Of a DNA stretch of 64,000 bases, positions 62,591-64,000 are shown piece by piece. Both the position numbers and the translations under genes were made by a program. Every line of letters starts with the position of its first letter. The first letter of the stretch is position 1. The stretch lies in contig NC_135241.1 of NCBI RefSeq assembly GCF_947623445.1, forward strand, positions 1,986,501 to 2,050,500, given 5' to 3'. The notes beneath the pieces were generated by a model. That model did no database searches. It saw only the letters and a program-made list of their open reading frames with translations, and was not told the origin of the DNA. Origin of the DNA: Clavelina lepadiformis (taxonomy: Eukaryota > Chordata > Ascidiacea > Aplousobranchia > Clavelinidae).

Positions 62591-63048
62591 TTAAGGGGTC
62601 ATGTCTCAATTCAAAGAGATAGGCTTTTCAATGCAAAGTACATTAAATCAAGAAGCTACCAACGCAAAACTACATCATAAACCTACCCTGAATTTTGGCT
62701 TGCAACAAGACCTAGGTTATGTCTGTCTACAGTCTTAATTTGGACAAAATCCATGTACTCAGTTTTCTATAACAATTGCCTAAACTTTAGAACAAGTTTT
62801 TAGCTTAACATTTTATGACAAATACTCCAAAAAAACAAAAATTCAAACCCACACAAAATTTACAACTTAGCCTAGACCTGGAACCAGCTGTCGTCAAAGC
62901 AACGACGAACTACTCCACATCGACGTCACATGCGCATTGGACCGGAAAATTTTTACTTTTTTTAATATGACGCATTGAGTGCGACACGGTCACAATCACT
63001 GTGTTGCCCGGCTCAAAATTGTCGTTTTATTGGGAAGTGACCCCTTAA
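62591..63048. mobile_element. MITE-like element, TTAA target duplication, about 450 bp
   Basis: Flanked by TTAA on both sides (62591-62594 and 63045-63048). The ends form an imperfect inverted repeat: GGGGTCATGTCTCAAT on the left against GGGGTCACTTCCCAAT read inward from the right, 13 of 16 matching. No ORF inside. TTAA targeting fits the piggyBac superfamily, although the terminal bases differ from the CCC start of the copy at 45323. Confidence 0.65.
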
Positions 63049-63094
63049 ACGTGAAGAAATTCATAAATTTTAGTTTTACTTATGACTATATCTA

Positions 63095-63150
63095 TATATA
63101 GATATCTATATATATTATATAAGGTAAGTGATTAGGATTAGGATTACGTG
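63095..63150. repeat. AT-rich palindromic microsatellite
   Basis: TATATATAGATATCTATATATA-type sequence followed by GATTAGGATTAGGATTA. Low complexity. Confidence 0.7.
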
Positions 63151-63225
63151 ATTAGTAGGGCAAGTTTTTGCAACTTTTTCAACTTTTTTTACAGCTTCTT
63201 GCAGCTTCCTAAATACTCAGGATTT

Positions 63226-63345
63226 ACGTGAGTCTGGCCAGCTGGTGGCCTGCAGACGTGAGTCTGGCCAGCTGATGGCCTGCAGACGTGAGTCTGGCCA
63301 GCTGGTGGCCTGCAGACGTGAGTCTGGCCAGCTGGTGGCCTAGAC
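63226..63345. repeat. 30-bp minisatellite related to the 28-bp satellite (4 copies)
   Basis: Monomers contain GTGAGTCTGGCCAGCTGGTG and CCTGCAG. They align with the 28-bp monomer apart from two extra bases and a few substitutions. Confidence 0.88.
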
Positions 63346-63353
63346 AGTCAAAT

Positions 63354-63470
63354 GGTCATCAAACGGTTGTTGGCTCGTCGCTCTGCGGCTCGCTGGTTTG
63401 AACCTGCAGCTTGTCTGTCGACGTTCTCCGGTTTTTCCACTGTGCTATGGGTTCCCCCCACCCACCCTAT
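63354..63470 (-). mobile_element. tRNA-derived SINE-like element, well-preserved head
   Basis: A box TAGCACAGTGG at 63447-63437 and B-box-like GGTTCAAACC at 63404-63395 on the minus strand. The satellite-like minisatellite lies directly downstream, in the element's tail position. Confidence 0.6.
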
Positions 63471-63527
63471 GCTTTCTGCGCATCTTGACTTTATTGCTTT
63501 AGGATGAAATTGCAAAAGTAATATCTG

Positions 63528-63609
63528 CATTGTCGGCAGGATTCGAACCTAAGCGGGCAGAGCCCAGCAGATTTCTAGTCTGTCGCCTTAACCACTCGGC
63601 CACGACAAC
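63528..63609 (-). tRNA. tRNA-Ser(AGA)
   Basis: Anticodon loop CTAGAAA within paired stems and a variable arm pairing GGGC with GCCC. The acceptor has one terminal G-U and the T stem one mismatch. Confidence 0.8.
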
Positions 63610-63686
63610 TGTGCTTAATGCATAGATGAAATAGTTAAAATGGCACATTTCCGAATATCCATATGAAATTGCAAAAGTAATATCTG

Positions 63687-63768
63687 CATTGTCGGCAGGA
63701 TTCGAACCTACGCGGGCATAGCCTAACAGATTTCAAGTCTGTCGCCTTAACCACTCGGCCACGACAAC
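63687..63768 (-). tRNA. tRNA-Ser(TGA)
   Basis: All stems pair, with one terminal G-U in the acceptor; loop CTTGAAA; TTTT terminator downstream. Confidence 0.9.
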
Positions 63769-63845
63769 TGTGCTTAATGCATAGATGAAATAGTTAAAAT
63801 CGCACATTTCCGAATATCCATATGAAATTGCAAAAGTAATATCTG

Positions 63846-63927
63846 CATTGTCGGCGGGATTCGAACCTACGCGGGCATAGCCCAACAGATTTCGAGTCTG
63901 TCGCCTTAACCACTCGGCCACGACAAC
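63846..63927 (-). tRNA. tRNA-Ser(CGA)
   Basis: Loop CTCGAAA and variable arm GGGC with GCCC. One T-stem mismatch and a terminal G-U. The next repeat of the 159-bp array begins at the window edge. Confidence 0.85.
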
Positions 63928-64000
63928 TGTGCTTAATGCATAGATGAAATAGTTAAAATGGCACATTTCCGAATATCCATATGAAATTGCAAAAGTAATA

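Noticed and set aside
63125-63150. Telomere-like GATTAGGATTAGG
   Set aside because: Only three imperfect units, not TTAGGG, inside low-complexity sequence.

Overview
The window is AT-rich animal nuclear DNA. It holds multi-exon rhodopsin-like (class A) GPCR genes with phase-conserved introns, eukaryotic tRNA-Ser genes with pol III T-run terminators, a piggyBac-type transposon, SINE-like tRNA-derived sequences and satellite arrays. Compact GPCR genes with introns of roughly 100-400 bp suggest a non-vertebrate animal. An ascidian tunicate is my guess, but nothing in the sequence proves it.

Layout. Positions 1-3881 hold a single-copy GPCR gene on the minus strand (GPCR-0, 495 aa). From 3882 a large block is repeated in direct orientation: unit 1 at 3882-19425 (15,544 bp), unit 2 at 19426-35852 (16,427 bp), unit 3 at 35853-54668 (18,816 bp), and a truncated unit 4 from 54669 to about 61010. 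Each full unit carries a fragment of an invertebrate repeat-borne gene (GERFHQDI motif), then GPCR-A (399 aa), GPCR-C (368 aa), a two-exon GPCR relic and GPCR-D (401 aa). All receptor genes are on the minus strand. The unit then continues with a 28-bp satellite array, a tRNA-derived SINE-like cassette, six tRNA-Ser copies at about 159-bp spacing, a second satellite array and a second cassette. Length differences between units 1 and 2 are whole multiples of 28 bp apart from one 13-bp deletion. Unit 3 also carries a piggyBac copy and about 1.5 kb of extra sequence ending in the 3' half of a further receptor (GPCR-E) that the satellite cuts off.

State of the genes. GPCR-0, the four A copies, the three full C copies and D of unit 1 give complete gene models: every exon set sums to a multiple of three and junction phases agree between paralogs. 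GPCR-D in units 2 and 3 shares a 13-bp frameshifting deletion, so these are pseudogenes by sequence. GPCR-C of unit 4 is cut off inside an exon at 61010. All C copies appear to use a GC donor in the intron between the TM7 exon and the final exon.

The receptors share features unlike typical class A GPCRs. Ala replaces Cys at position 3.25, the TM7 motif is N(V/I)(V/I)IY instead of NPxxY, the DRY motif reads ERF, and a conserved cysteine motif lies just before TM1. Together they look like a lineage-specific receptor subfamily expanding by tandem duplication.

The right end (61011-64000) is a patchwork of SINE-like cassettes, minisatellites, a TTAA-flanked MITE of about 450 bp and six more tRNA-Ser-like genes. 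Among these, one carries anticodon AGA and one carries a Leu-type CAA anticodon.
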